DNA of 5,978 nucleotides from Acidimicrobiia bacterium (GTDB lineage: Bacteria; Actinomycetota; Acidimicrobiia; Acidimicrobiales; Ilumatobacteraceae): the NCBI GenBank assembly GCA_009926705.1, contig RFOJ01000064.1, positions 1 to 5,978 on the forward strand. Direction: 5' to 3'. A program made the translations under genes and the position numbers. Under the pieces are notes generated by a model. That model was not told the DNA's origin, made no database searches, and saw nothing but the letters and a program-made list of their open reading frames with translations. Each line of letters begins with the position of its first letter. Position 1 is the first letter of the stretch. This document shows positions 1-5,978 of this stretch, one piece after another.

Positions 1-1
1 C

Positions 2-328
2 ACGCTCGCGAACATGGAGGTACTCGAGGACGGAACGATTCGACCGTGGCTCTCACGCGACCGGCACATGCAGGTGTTGCGCGGACTCTGGGAACATCGC
101 CCGCTCGACCTCGTGGCCAACTTGCGCCGACCGGTGCTCTTCACCCCAGCTGGGTCTGACGAGCGGCGCAGTTTCGACATGGGCCGCGACTATGACGATC
201 TTGCCTCGCGCTTTGCCCATGTGCGAGTGGAGTGGTTCACGCCCGCGCACCACGACCTGCACGCCCAGTTTCCGCAACGTTGGGCTGACACGCTGCACAA
301 GCACATTGAGGAAGGCTTCCTGGCATGA
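2..328 (+). CDS. alpha/beta hydrolase, C-terminal part (5' truncated by window edge)
   Basis: The reading frame is open from base 2, so the gene starts outside the window and only about the last 108 residues are visible. They read like the end of an alpha/beta-fold hydrolase. First comes a cap-type stretch with the DG..RPWLSRDRHMQVLRGLWE pattern. Then a core strand, RPVLFTPAGSDE, leads to the turn where the family places its catalytic acid. Last is the cluster HHDLHAQFP (about bases 251-277), where the catalytic His normally sits, followed by the final helix. The nucleophile elbow with its Ser lies upstream and cannot be checked, so the substrate is unknown. The stop TGA overlaps the next start in an ATGA (325-328), so the two genes are probably co-transcribed and translationally coupled. 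The fold assignment is fairly safe, the enzyme class is not. Confidence 0.72.
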   Translation, partial: TLANMEVLEDGTIRPWLSRDRHMQVLRGLWEHRPLDLVANLRRPVLFTPAGSDERRSFDMGRDYDDLASRFAHVRVEWFTPAHHDLHAQFPQRWADTLHKHIEEGFLA

Positions 329-1626
329 CGTCGCTACCCCGAATGCTCGTAATCATGGGCTCCGGCGAAACTGCGCCAACGATGGTGAGCACGCATCGTC
401 GGTTGACAGCGTTGCTGCCATCACCTGTTCGCGCCGTGGTGCTCGACACTCCCTACGGATTTCAGGAGAACGCTTCGGAGCTCGCATCGCGGGCCGTCGA
501 ATACTTCAAGGTCAGCGTGAACGTCGACGTGCGCGTCGCCGGACTCACACGACTCAAGCCGAGTCCCGACGGAATCGCGCCGAGTTCTGCCACCGTCGAG
601 AAGGGCCTTCGGGCAGTCGACGACGCCCACTATCTTTTCGCGGGCCCGGGCTCTCCGACGTATTCGATGCAACAGTGGTCGCAGACGCCCGTGCGCGAAC
701 TGTTGTCGCGCAAGCTCGAACACGGCGGCATCATCACGTTTGCGTCCGCCGCTGCACTCACGCTCGGCGAGCGAACGGTACCCGTCTACGAGATCTACAA
801 GGTCGGCATGGACCCCTACTGGAACGAAGGACTCGGCCTCTTGCGAGAACTCGGCATTCCGGCGTCCGTGATTCCGCACTATGACAATGCCGAGGGCGGG
901 TCGCACGACACACGTTTCTGCTATCTCGGCGAACGCCGACTGCAGATGTTGGAGTCGTTCATGTCGAGCGACGAGTACGTGCTCGGCGTCGACGAACACA
1001 CCGGGCTCGTCATCGATCTCGACGGTGAGACGGCTCAAGTAGTTGGTAATTCCACTGTGACGCTGCGCAAAGGCGCCAGACAGAAGGTGTTCGAGAGCGG
1101 CGACACATTCCCGTTGCAAGAGCTTCAAGCGCCGTCGTTTTCGGGTGACGGAGTTGCCGCCTCAGCGGGGCGACCAGCAGCACCTGGTTCGCAGAGAAGT
1201 GGGGGTAGCGCACCTTCTGAGAGCGCTGCGACGTCGCTCTTGGGCTCGGCCGAGTCGCTGCGCGTGTCGTTCGAGCAGGCCGTTACACACGGCGATGCCG
1301 ATGCCGCGATTGAAGCCGTGCTCGCCCTTGAGTCGGAGATTCGCGCTTGGTCGGCCGACACGTTGCAGAGCGATGAGCGAGAACGTGCTGTGGCGATCTT
1401 GCGTTCGATGATTTCGAGGCTCGGCGAGATTGCGGTCAGCGGGTTGCGCGAGCCTCGAAGCGTGGTGGCACCATTCGTCGAAGGGCTGCTTGCGATTCGC
1501 AAGATTGTGCGGGCCGAGAAGCGATTCGACTTGTCCGACGTGGTGCGCGACAGCCTGCTTCAAGCCGGCGTCGAAGTGCGCGACACCAAGGACGGTGTCG
1601 AATGGGTGCTCAAACCTCAGACGTGA
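325..1626 (+). CDS. S51/cyanophycinase-like (type 1 glutamine amidotransferase-like) protein fused to a CysRS-like C-terminal region
   Basis: A 433-residue cytoplasmic protein without signal peptide. Residues 5-265 resemble the class I glutamine amidotransferase-like fold of the peptidase S51/cyanophycinase group. Visible are an N-terminal strand and loop (LVIMGSGETAPTM), the FAGPGSPTY loop (105-113), a candidate nucleophile Ser141 in FASAAAL, and a PHYDNAEGGSHDTRFCYLGE block (184-203) with His185 and His194. The usual elbow in this group is GTSAGA, so Gly after Ser-Ala is replaced by Ala here and peptidase activity is uncertain. A Gly/Ala/Ser/Pro-rich linker (about 270-304) leads to a helical part (305-372) and a terminal part (386-427) ending GVEVRDTKDGVEW. 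Together these match the tail of cysteinyl-tRNA synthetase (DALR-like helices plus the CysS/YqeB-type domain). The start is fixed by the ATGA overlap with the hydrolase. The 3' end overlaps the convergent permease by 10 bp. Substrate and role are unknown; tRNA or nucleotide binding by the tail is only a guess. Confidence 0.85.
   Translation: MTSLPRMLVIMGSGETAPTMVSTHRRLTALLPSPVRAVVLDTPYGFQENASELASRAVEYFKVSVNVDVRVAGLTRLKPSPDGIAPSSATVEKGLRAVDDAHYLFAGPGSPTYSMQQWSQTPVRELLSRKLEHGGIITFASAAALTLGERTVPVYEIYKVGMDPYWNEGLGLLRELGIPASVIPHYDNAEGGSHDTRFCYLGERRLQMLESFMSSDEYVLGVDEHTGLVIDLDGETAQVVGNSTVTLRKGARQKVFESGDTFPLQELQAPSFSGDGVAASAGRPAAPGSQRSGGSAPSESAATSLLGSAESLRVSFEQAVTHGDADAAIEAVLALESEIRAWSADTLQSDERERAVAILRSMISRLGEIAVSGLREPRSVVAPFVEGLLAIRKIVRAEKRFDLSDVVRDSLLQAGVEVRDTKDGVEWVLKPQT
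1237..1605 (+). other. CysRS-like C-terminal region within the S51-like protein
   Basis: This marks the part of the preceding protein (residues 305-427) that resembles the end of cysteinyl-tRNA synthetase. Residues 305-372 form amphipathic helices with the pattern F..A...GDADAAIEAVLAL, like the DALR-type helical bundle that follows the catalytic core in CysRS. Residues 386-427 follow the CysRS ending: a helix with IR...A..RF..SD.VRD.L, then AGVEVRDTKDGVEW. The family pattern recalled for this end is R..AR..K.F..AD.IRD.L...GI...DT..G..W. No class I synthetase catalytic motifs (HIGH, KMSKS) occur here, so this is a borrowed accessory module and not a synthetase remnant. The resemblance is from memory of the family and was not aligned by computation. 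Confidence 0.7.
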
Positions 1627-2483
1627 TGCAGTGACGCCACTCGCGTGCGAGCACGACGGCCGGCGAAGAGATAGACCGCAGTGAACGTTGACGCCGCCAC
1701 GAGGATGATGGTGGCGCCGGCACTGGTGTCTAAGTGGTACGAAGCATTCATGCCGACAAAACAACTTGCCGCGCCAAGTGCGGGTGCGATGAGCAGCATC
1801 TTTGCGAACGAGTTGGTCATCATGCGCGCGGTCGCCGCGGGGATGACGAGCAATGCCGAGATGAGAAGCGTGCCGATCACTCGCATGGTCACCAAGATGG
1901 TGCCCGAGAGCATGACCATGAGCGTCACTTCGATGAGCGACACGCGCACACCGGAAACGGTCGCCACCTGCGGATCAAACGTGGCAAATAGGAACGCTCG
2001 ATACGAGACGATCAGCGTCACCGCCACGATTGCGCCCACGACGACGATGGCAGCGACATCACCCCACGACACGCCGAGCACGCTGCCGAACAAAACGGCT
2101 TCGATGCTTTTTCGGGCTTGCCCATAACGGTTCAAGAGGGCGATGCCCGCAGCAAAACTCGCCGTGGTGACGATGCCGATTGCTGCGTCGGCTCCCAAGA
2201 TGCGCCGGCGCGCGATGCGACCGATGAGCACCCCGGAGATGACGCCCCAGATGCCTGCACCGACGAAGAAGTTCACCGACATGACGGCTGACGCCGCCGC
2301 GCCGCCAAAGACTGCATGCGAGAGCCCGTGCCCGATGTAGCTCATGCCGCGCAGCACGACGTAGACGCCGAGCACCCCGCACAATGCGCCAGCGAACGTC
2401 GCAGCGACGAGACCTCTGCCGAAGAACCCGAACTCGTACGGGGCCAACAGATCGACGGCGAACCAGGTAATTGCCGACATCAT
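1617..2483 (-). CDS. metal ABC transporter permease (ABC-3/ZnuB-MntB family)
   Basis: A 288-residue, very hydrophobic membrane protein with about seven to eight membrane-spanning helices. It forms the channel of a zinc/manganese-type ABC importer. Family features are visible in order: GVLGVYVVLRGMSYIGHGLSHAVFGG (about 36-61), where the recalled family pattern has S-H-A-V near a conserved Gly; FDPQVATVSGV (169-179), typical of the loop after the fourth or fifth helix; IGTLLISALLVIPAATAR (203-220), the ATPase-coupling region of this family; and YHLDTSAGATIIL (249-261) near the end. The length is normal. The start ATG overlaps the ATPase stop in an ATGA (2480-2483), so translation is coupled. 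A second ATG follows at once (2478-2480) and could serve equally. The last 10 bp overlap the convergent S51-like gene. Family assignment is firm; the metal is not proven. Confidence 0.93.
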   Translation of the reverse strand: MMSAITWFAVDLLAPYEFGFFGRGLVAATFAGALCGVLGVYVVLRGMSYIGHGLSHAVFGGAAASAVMSVNFFVGAGIWGVISGVLIGRIARRRILGADAAIGIVTTASFAAGIALLNRYGQARKSIEAVLFGSVLGVSWGDVAAIVVVGAIVAVTLIVSYRAFLFATFDPQVATVSGVRVSLIEVTLMVMLSGTILVTMRVIGTLLISALLVIPAATARMMTNSFAKMLLIAPALGAASCFVGMNASYHLDTSAGATIILVAASTFTAVYLFAGRRARTRVASLHHV

Positions 2484-3280
2484 CGTGGCTGCTTTCGCTC
2501 GTTGCGTAGATCGCGTGCAGCGTCGCGCATGACTTCAGATACCTCATAGTCGTGGTCAAGCACAATCGGCATACCGCCGTGTTCCAGCACGTGTAGCGGC
2601 GCGCCGTACGTGCGCTCGAGCACTTCAGGGATCAGCGTCTCGCGCGGCGGGCCGTCAGCGATGACTTCTCGATTGAGGCACACGAGTCGCGGCAAGTGGC
2701 TCGCCAAGCCGTTTAGGTCGTGCGTGGTGAGCACGATGGTGGTGCCCTTGTCGTGCAGATCGTGCAGAAGGTGCAGAACTTCGTGGCGTGTTCGCACATC
2801 GACGCCAGATGTGGGCTCGTCGAGCAACAGCACGTCGGGCTTGCCGAACATCGCGCGTGCGACGAACACACGCTGCTGCTGTCCCCCGCTCAGTTCACGA
2901 ATGTGACGACCCTGAACCCCTGCTAGACCGAGGCTTTCCAGCACGTGCGACGCTTCTTCGCGTTCGGCGCGCGTAATGGACGGCCATCGTCGCTTCGTGC
3001 GCGTCATCGCCAGAACTTCGCCCACCGTGATTGGAAAGTTCCAGTCGACCGACTCGACTTGCGGCACGTACCCGATGCGCGTGCCACGCACTACTTCGAC
3101 ACTTCCCCTCGCTGCAGGGACCGCACCTGTGATTGCTTTCAAGAGCGAGGTCTTGCCCGAACCCGAAGGGCCGACAATGCCGACGAACTCCCCTCGTCGA
3201 ATGTGCACAGTGACGTTCTCCAACACGTAGCTCGTGTCGTAAGCGACACTCAAGGCGTCGCAGCGAATCAACACGCTCAC
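2480..3280 (-). CDS. metal ABC transporter ATP-binding protein (Mn/Zn type)
   Basis: Cytoplasmic ATPase that drives the metal importer together with the overlapping permease. With the GTG start chosen here it has 266 residues and all ABC motifs: Walker A GPSGSGKT (37-44), Q-loop in YVPQVESVDWNFP (Gln74), signature LSGGQ (130-134), Walker B VLLLDE (150-155), D-loop SGVD and H-loop His187 in TTHD. The VDWNFP stretch after the Q-loop is typical of the manganese/zinc (MntB/TroB/SitB) branch more than of E. coli ZnuC. An in-frame ATG exists at 3379, but it would run 53 bp into the lipoprotein gene and add a basic, low-quality N-terminus. GTG codons at 3292, 3280 and 3274 are better. I chose 3280 (V-S-V-L-I-R), 46 bp after the lipoprotein stop, although the ribosome binding site is weak. 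The C-terminus overlaps the permease start by four bases. Confidence 0.93.
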   Translation of the reverse strand: MSVLIRCDALSVAYDTSYVLENVTVHIRRGEFVGIVGPSGSGKTSLLKAITGAVPAARGSVEVVRGTRIGYVPQVESVDWNFPITVGEVLAMTRTKRRWPSITRAEREEASHVLESLGLAGVQGRHIRELSGGQQQRVFVARAMFGKPDVLLLDEPTSGVDVRTRHEVLHLLHDLHDKGTTIVLTTHDLNGLASHLPRLVCLNREVIADGPPRETLIPEVLERTYGAPLHVLEHGGMPIVLDHDYEVSEVMRDAARDLRNERKQPR

Positions 3281-3326
3281 GCTGCTACGCACTTTCGGGT
3301 TGCATGTTGACCGTGGTCGCCGCTCG

Positions 3327-4358
3327 TCACTGCGGATACTCCGCGCGATCGACCGACCGCAACGACACGTCGAGACCACGCAAGCTCGTCGAATCGCCGC
3401 CGAGTGCGTCGATCATTGTCACGAAGTTGAAGCGCATCAATGCCTGCCAAGAGTGGTCTGGGTCGCCGGGTTTGCCCGGAAGATCATCATCACGAAGCAC
3501 GTCGATGTAGCGGGCACCAGTTTCGTTTCCGATCTGCTCGAGCACAGACGACGGAAATACCTCACTACCGAAGACCGCCGGCACGCTCTTTTCGCGTACC
3601 TGCTCGACGAGATTCGCAATGTCCTTTGGTGTTGGCTCGTCGAACGACGATGGCTGAATCGCACCGACCACTGTCCAGTCGTAGTGGCGCGCAAAATACG
3701 CGTACGCGTCGTGATACGTGAGCAGGAGACGGCGTTCGACCGGAATGGTCTCGGTAGCGGTCTTCATCGCTGCGTCAAGGTCGTCGATCACACCGACGAG
3801 TGCGGCGAAATTCGACTCGTATGTCGACGCGTTCTCCGGGTCGACTTGCACGAGCACGTCGCGAATCACCTCGGCGTACGACTTGGCCATCGGCGGGTTC
3901 GTCCAGAGATGCGGATTCGGCTTGCCGCCCTCTTCGGGGAACGAAAAGTCGAATACCCACTGGTCTCGCGGCAGCACCTGCGTGCCCAACTCGCAAATCA
4001 CCGTCTGTTCGCCGACGTTGTCCTGCGCGAGGTCTTTCGTCGGTTCTTCCAAGACCAAACCGTTCATGAAGACGACGTCGGCAGACTCGAGCACTTGCGC
4101 CGCACTGGGTGGCGGCTCAAACGTGTGCGAGTTGGTGCCTTCTGGCACGACACCGGTGACCGTGGCACCAGAATCACCGACCACTTGAGCAATCAAGCTG
4201 GTGATCGGTGCAACGGTCGACACGATGCGCGGCGCTCGACCCTCGACGGGAGCTGTCACTAGGCAGTTCTGTTCTGTACCCGCGGACTCCTCCTGCGCCG
4301 AGGCGCACGAAGCGAGAATGACGAGGCTGGCGAGAGCGGCCATGCGCTGAAGAGTCAA
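3327..4358 (-). CDS. metal ABC transporter substrate-binding lipoprotein (TroA/ZnuA cluster A-I)
   Basis: Extracytoplasmic metal-binding lipoprotein of 343 residues that delivers Zn(II) or Mn(II) to the permease. Arg5 and a short hydrophobic stretch lead to the lipobox L15-A-S-Cys18, so the protein is probably cleaved and lipid-anchored at Cys18. Metal ligands of the family are recognisable: His78 in GTNSHTFEP, His150 in NPHLWTNP, His216 in TYHDAYAYF, and an acidic residue in VLRDDD (290-292). Three His plus an acid resembles TroA and zinc binders; manganese-specific PsaA/MntC usually has Glu at the third position. There is no His-rich loop between His78 and His150. The start is TTG at 4358, because GAGAGG (4367-4372) lies 8 nt upstream. 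The internal ATG at 4343 would leave only 12 uncharged residues before Cys. It is the first gene of the operon and is divergent from the aldehyde dehydrogenase gene. Confidence 0.92.
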   Translation of the reverse strand: MTLQRMAALASLVILASCASAQEESAGTEQNCLVTAPVEGRAPRIVSTVAPITSLIAQVVGDSGATVTGVVPEGTNSHTFEPPPSAAQVLESADVVFMNGLVLEEPTKDLAQDNVGEQTVICELGTQVLPRDQWVFDFSFPEEGGKPNPHLWTNPPMAKSYAEVIRDVLVQVDPENASTYESNFAALVGVIDDLDAAMKTATETIPVERRLLLTYHDAYAYFARHYDWTVVGAIQPSSFDEPTPKDIANLVEQVREKSVPAVFGSEVFPSSVLEQIGNETGARYIDVLRDDDLPGKPGDPDHSWQALMRFNFVTMIDALGGDSTSLRGLDVSLRSVDRAEYPQ

Positions 4359-4433
4359 AGAAAACGCCTCTCGATGGGGGTTTGGGTATCCACGACCAAG
4401 GGTAACCAGCGACCGTGCTGGCAGTATGAGGAC
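4359..4433. promoter_or_regulatory. 75-bp divergent promoter spacer between metal-uptake operon and aldehyde dehydrogenase
   Basis: This is the only room for the promoters of the leftward metal operon and of the rightward aldehyde dehydrogenase gene. It holds a short direct repeat, GGGTATCC (4384-4391) and GGGTAACC (4400-4407), with start points 16 bp apart, which could be an operator for a metal regulator. I see no convincing -35/-10 pair and no clear Zur, MntR or DtxR palindrome. The position as a promoter region is inferred from gene layout. Confidence 0.45.
4367..4372 (-). promoter_or_regulatory. ribosome binding site deciding the TTG start of the metal-binding lipoprotein
   Basis: On the minus strand the bases read GAGAGG, followed by 8 nt and then TTG at 4358. 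This is a strong Shine-Dalgarno match at ideal spacing. It supports TTG as the start over the in-frame ATG at 4343. Confidence 0.7.
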
Positions 4434-5861
4434 ATGACCAATTACGACAAGATCTATGTGAACGGCAAGTGGGTGTCGCCCTCCACGAAAGACACCATGC
4501 CAGTGTTTGATTCCACCGACGAGTCGGTGATGGCGACGATTCCCGCTGCCGGCGCAGCCGACGTCGACGCAGCGGCGAAGGCTGCCCGTGCCGCGTTCGA
4601 TGCTTGGGCAGGTCTCGACGTGCAGGAGCGAGCGAAGTACATGTCACGAATTGGTGACGGACTCGCCGGACGGATGGACGAGATTGCCACCGCGATCTCG
4701 CGCGAGACCGGCATGACCAAGATGCTCAGTCAGCTTGTGCAAGTCGGGCTGCCGATCAACTCGTTCAAGCAGGCCGCAGCGATCGCGGAGAAGTTCCAGT
4801 ACGAGCGCGAGGTCGGTAACTCGCTGGTCGTGCGCGAACCAGTTGGCGTCGTCGGATGCATCACACCGTGGAACTACCCGCTCCACCAGATTGCCGCGAA
4901 GGTCGCGTTCGCTATGGCTGCCGGATGCACCGTTGTGCTGAAGCCGAGCGAAATTGCGCCGCTCGACGCGTTCATGCTCACCGAGATCATTGACGAGATC
5001 GGTCTGCCTGCAGGCGTGTTCAACATGGTGACCGGCGTCGGCCCCGTGGTTGGCGAGGCCATGGCGGCGCACCCGCAGATCGACATGATGTCGTTCACCG
5101 GCAGTGGACGTGCTGGCAAGCGCGTGATGCAGGTCGCGGCGGAGTCCGTGAAGCGCGTCGCGCTCGAGTTGGGCGGCAAGTCGGCCAACATCATCGGCGA
5201 AGACCTCGACCAGGACACGTTCGCCAAAGCAGTGATGTCTGGTGTCGGCAAGGCGTTCTTGAACAGTGGCCAGACGTGCTCGGCACTCACCCGCATGCTG
5301 GTGCCAAAGTCGCGCCTTGCTGAAGCCGAGCAACTCGCCACGGCCGCAGCATCGAAGATGAAGGTCGGTGACCCGTTCGCCGAGGGCACGCAGCTCGGAC
5401 CACTTGCTTCTGCGGCACAGCGTGACCGCGTGAATGGCTACATCCAAAAGGGCATCGACGAGGGTGCCAAGCTTCTCGTGGGCGGCGTCGGCGTGCCCGA
5501 CGGTGTGTCGAAGGGTTATTACGTGAAGCCCACGGTGTTCTCAGGCGTCACCGAGCACATGACCATCGCACGAGAAGAGATCTTCGGGCCGGTACTCAGC
5601 ATCATGTCGTACAACGACATTGATGACGCTGTTCGCATCGCCAACTCGACCGATTACGGACTCGCTGGCGGTGTGTGGTTGGCCGACAAAGAGAAGGCCA
5701 CGGCCGTCGCGCGCCGCATGCGTACCGGACAAGTAGAAGTCAACGGCGGAGCGTTCAACCCGAATGCACCGTTCGGCGGATACAAGCAGTCGGGCAATGG
5801 CCGCGAGTACGGCGACTATGGCTTTGAGGAGTTCCTCGAAATCAAGAGCATGCAGCGCTGA
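4434..5861 (+). CDS. NAD(P)-dependent aldehyde dehydrogenase
   Basis: Soluble enzyme of 475 residues that oxidises an aldehyde to the carboxylic acid with NAD(P)+. The full ALDH fold is present: substrate/cofactor loop TPWNYP with Asn147, cofactor-binding Lys170 in KPSE, Rossmann-type FTGSGRAGK (221-229), general base Glu245 in LELGGKS, nucleophile Cys282 in NSGQTCSA, Glu382 in EEIFGPV and the C-terminal APFGGYKQSG motif. Length is normal for the family. An in-frame ATG at 4374 would add 20 residues that look unlike ALDH and use up the divergent promoter spacer. I therefore start at 4434 (MTNYDKIYVNGKWV), the usual family opening. GAGG lies only 2 nt before this ATG, so the message may be leaderless. 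The aldehyde cannot be named from sequence. Divergence from a metal importer does not by itself show a shared role. Confidence 0.93.
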   Translation: MTNYDKIYVNGKWVSPSTKDTMPVFDSTDESVMATIPAAGAADVDAAAKAARAAFDAWAGLDVQERAKYMSRIGDGLAGRMDEIATAISRETGMTKMLSQLVQVGLPINSFKQAAAIAEKFQYEREVGNSLVVREPVGVVGCITPWNYPLHQIAAKVAFAMAAGCTVVLKPSEIAPLDAFMLTEIIDEIGLPAGVFNMVTGVGPVVGEAMAAHPQIDMMSFTGSGRAGKRVMQVAAESVKRVALELGGKSANIIGEDLDQDTFAKAVMSGVGKAFLNSGQTCSALTRMLVPKSRLAEAEQLATAAASKMKVGDPFAEGTQLGPLASAAQRDRVNGYIQKGIDEGAKLLVGGVGVPDGVSKGYYVKPTVFSGVTEHMTIAREEIFGPVLSIMSYNDIDDAVRIANSTDYGLAGGVWLADKEKATAVARRMRTGQVEVNGGAFNPNAPFGGYKQSGNGREYGDYGFEEFLEIKSMQR

Positions 5862-5863
5862 CC

Positions 5864-5876
5864 GTCGCGACGCGAC
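5864..5876. repeat. 13-bp palindrome just downstream of the aldehyde dehydrogenase gene
   Basis: The bases GTCGCG-A-CGCGAC form a perfect 6+1+6 inverted repeat beginning 2 bp after the stop codon. As RNA it could fold into a five-pair stem with a 3-nt loop. No T-run follows, so an intrinsic terminator is doubtful. It could also be a protein binding site next to the tRNA fragment, or chance in GC-rich DNA. Confidence 0.4.
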
Positions 5877-5897
5877 ACAGCTTTGCACGTCAACACG

Positions 5898-5943
<46 letters not shown>

Positions 5944-5978
5944 TTTTCACTGGGTCTTGCACAGTTTCTACGCTGATC

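Noticed and set aside
192..884. 230-codon open frame on the + strand overlapping the hydrolase and S51-like genes
   Set aside because: Out of frame with two recognisable proteins; extremely Arg-rich translation typical of a GC-rich shadow frame.
421..1128. 235-codon open frame on the - strand opposite the S51-like gene
   Set aside because: No family pattern or ribosome binding site; explained as a shadow of the coding strand.
3300..4262. 320-codon open frame on the + strand opposite the metal-binding lipoprotein gene
   Set aside because: It is a GC-driven shadow: Arg/His-rich, no recognisable domain, and fully antisense to a gene with clear motifs.
4374..4433. 20-residue N-terminal extension of the aldehyde dehydrogenase from ATG 4374
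   Set aside because: The added residues do not resemble ALDH, the codon lacks a ribosome binding site, and it would cover the divergent promoter spacer.
4644..5447. 267-codon open frame on the - strand inside the aldehyde dehydrogenase gene
   Set aside because: Composition is atypical (His/Arg/Leu-rich) and it lies antisense to an intact ALDH with all catalytic residues.

Overview
The window looks like chromosomal DNA from a moderately high-GC (roughly 60% by eye) bacterium. GTG and TTG starts, four-base ATGA gene overlaps and the base composition fit an actinobacterium, possibly of the Acidimicrobiia type. That placement is inference: there is no rRNA or other marker gene here.

Left block (+ strand, 2-1626): the C-terminal end of an alpha/beta hydrolase is followed, with an ATGA overlap, by a 433-residue protein. 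Its N-terminal two thirds resemble the peptidase S51/cyanophycinase branch of class I glutamine amidotransferase-like folds. Its C-terminal third looks like the tail of cysteinyl-tRNA synthetase (helical DALR-like part plus the final CysS/YqeB-type domain). This fusion is the most unusual gene in the window.

Middle block (- strand, 4358-1617): a compact three-gene metal ABC importer operon, transcribed right to left. It encodes a TroA/ZnuA-type substrate-binding lipoprotein (TTG start with a strong ribosome binding site), an ATPase with the manganese/zinc-type DWNFP signature (GTG start), and an ABC-3 family permease coupled to it by an ATGA overlap. The lipoprotein captures Zn(II) or Mn(II) outside the membrane, the permease carries it across and the ATPase powers transport. 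The permease end overlaps the end of the left block by 10 bp in convergent orientation.

Right block (+ strand, 4434-5861): an NAD(P)-dependent aldehyde dehydrogenase with all main catalytic residues. It is divergent from the metal operon across a 75-bp spacer that must hold both promoters and carries a short direct repeat.

Right end (5862-5978): no gene. It holds a 13-bp palindrome and a clean 3' part of a tRNA-Gly(TCC), from the anticodon stem to the encoded CCA, with no 5' half. This is the typical look of an integrase attachment-site scar at the distal end of a genomic island. If so, the island side is to the left and the original chromosome flank to the right.
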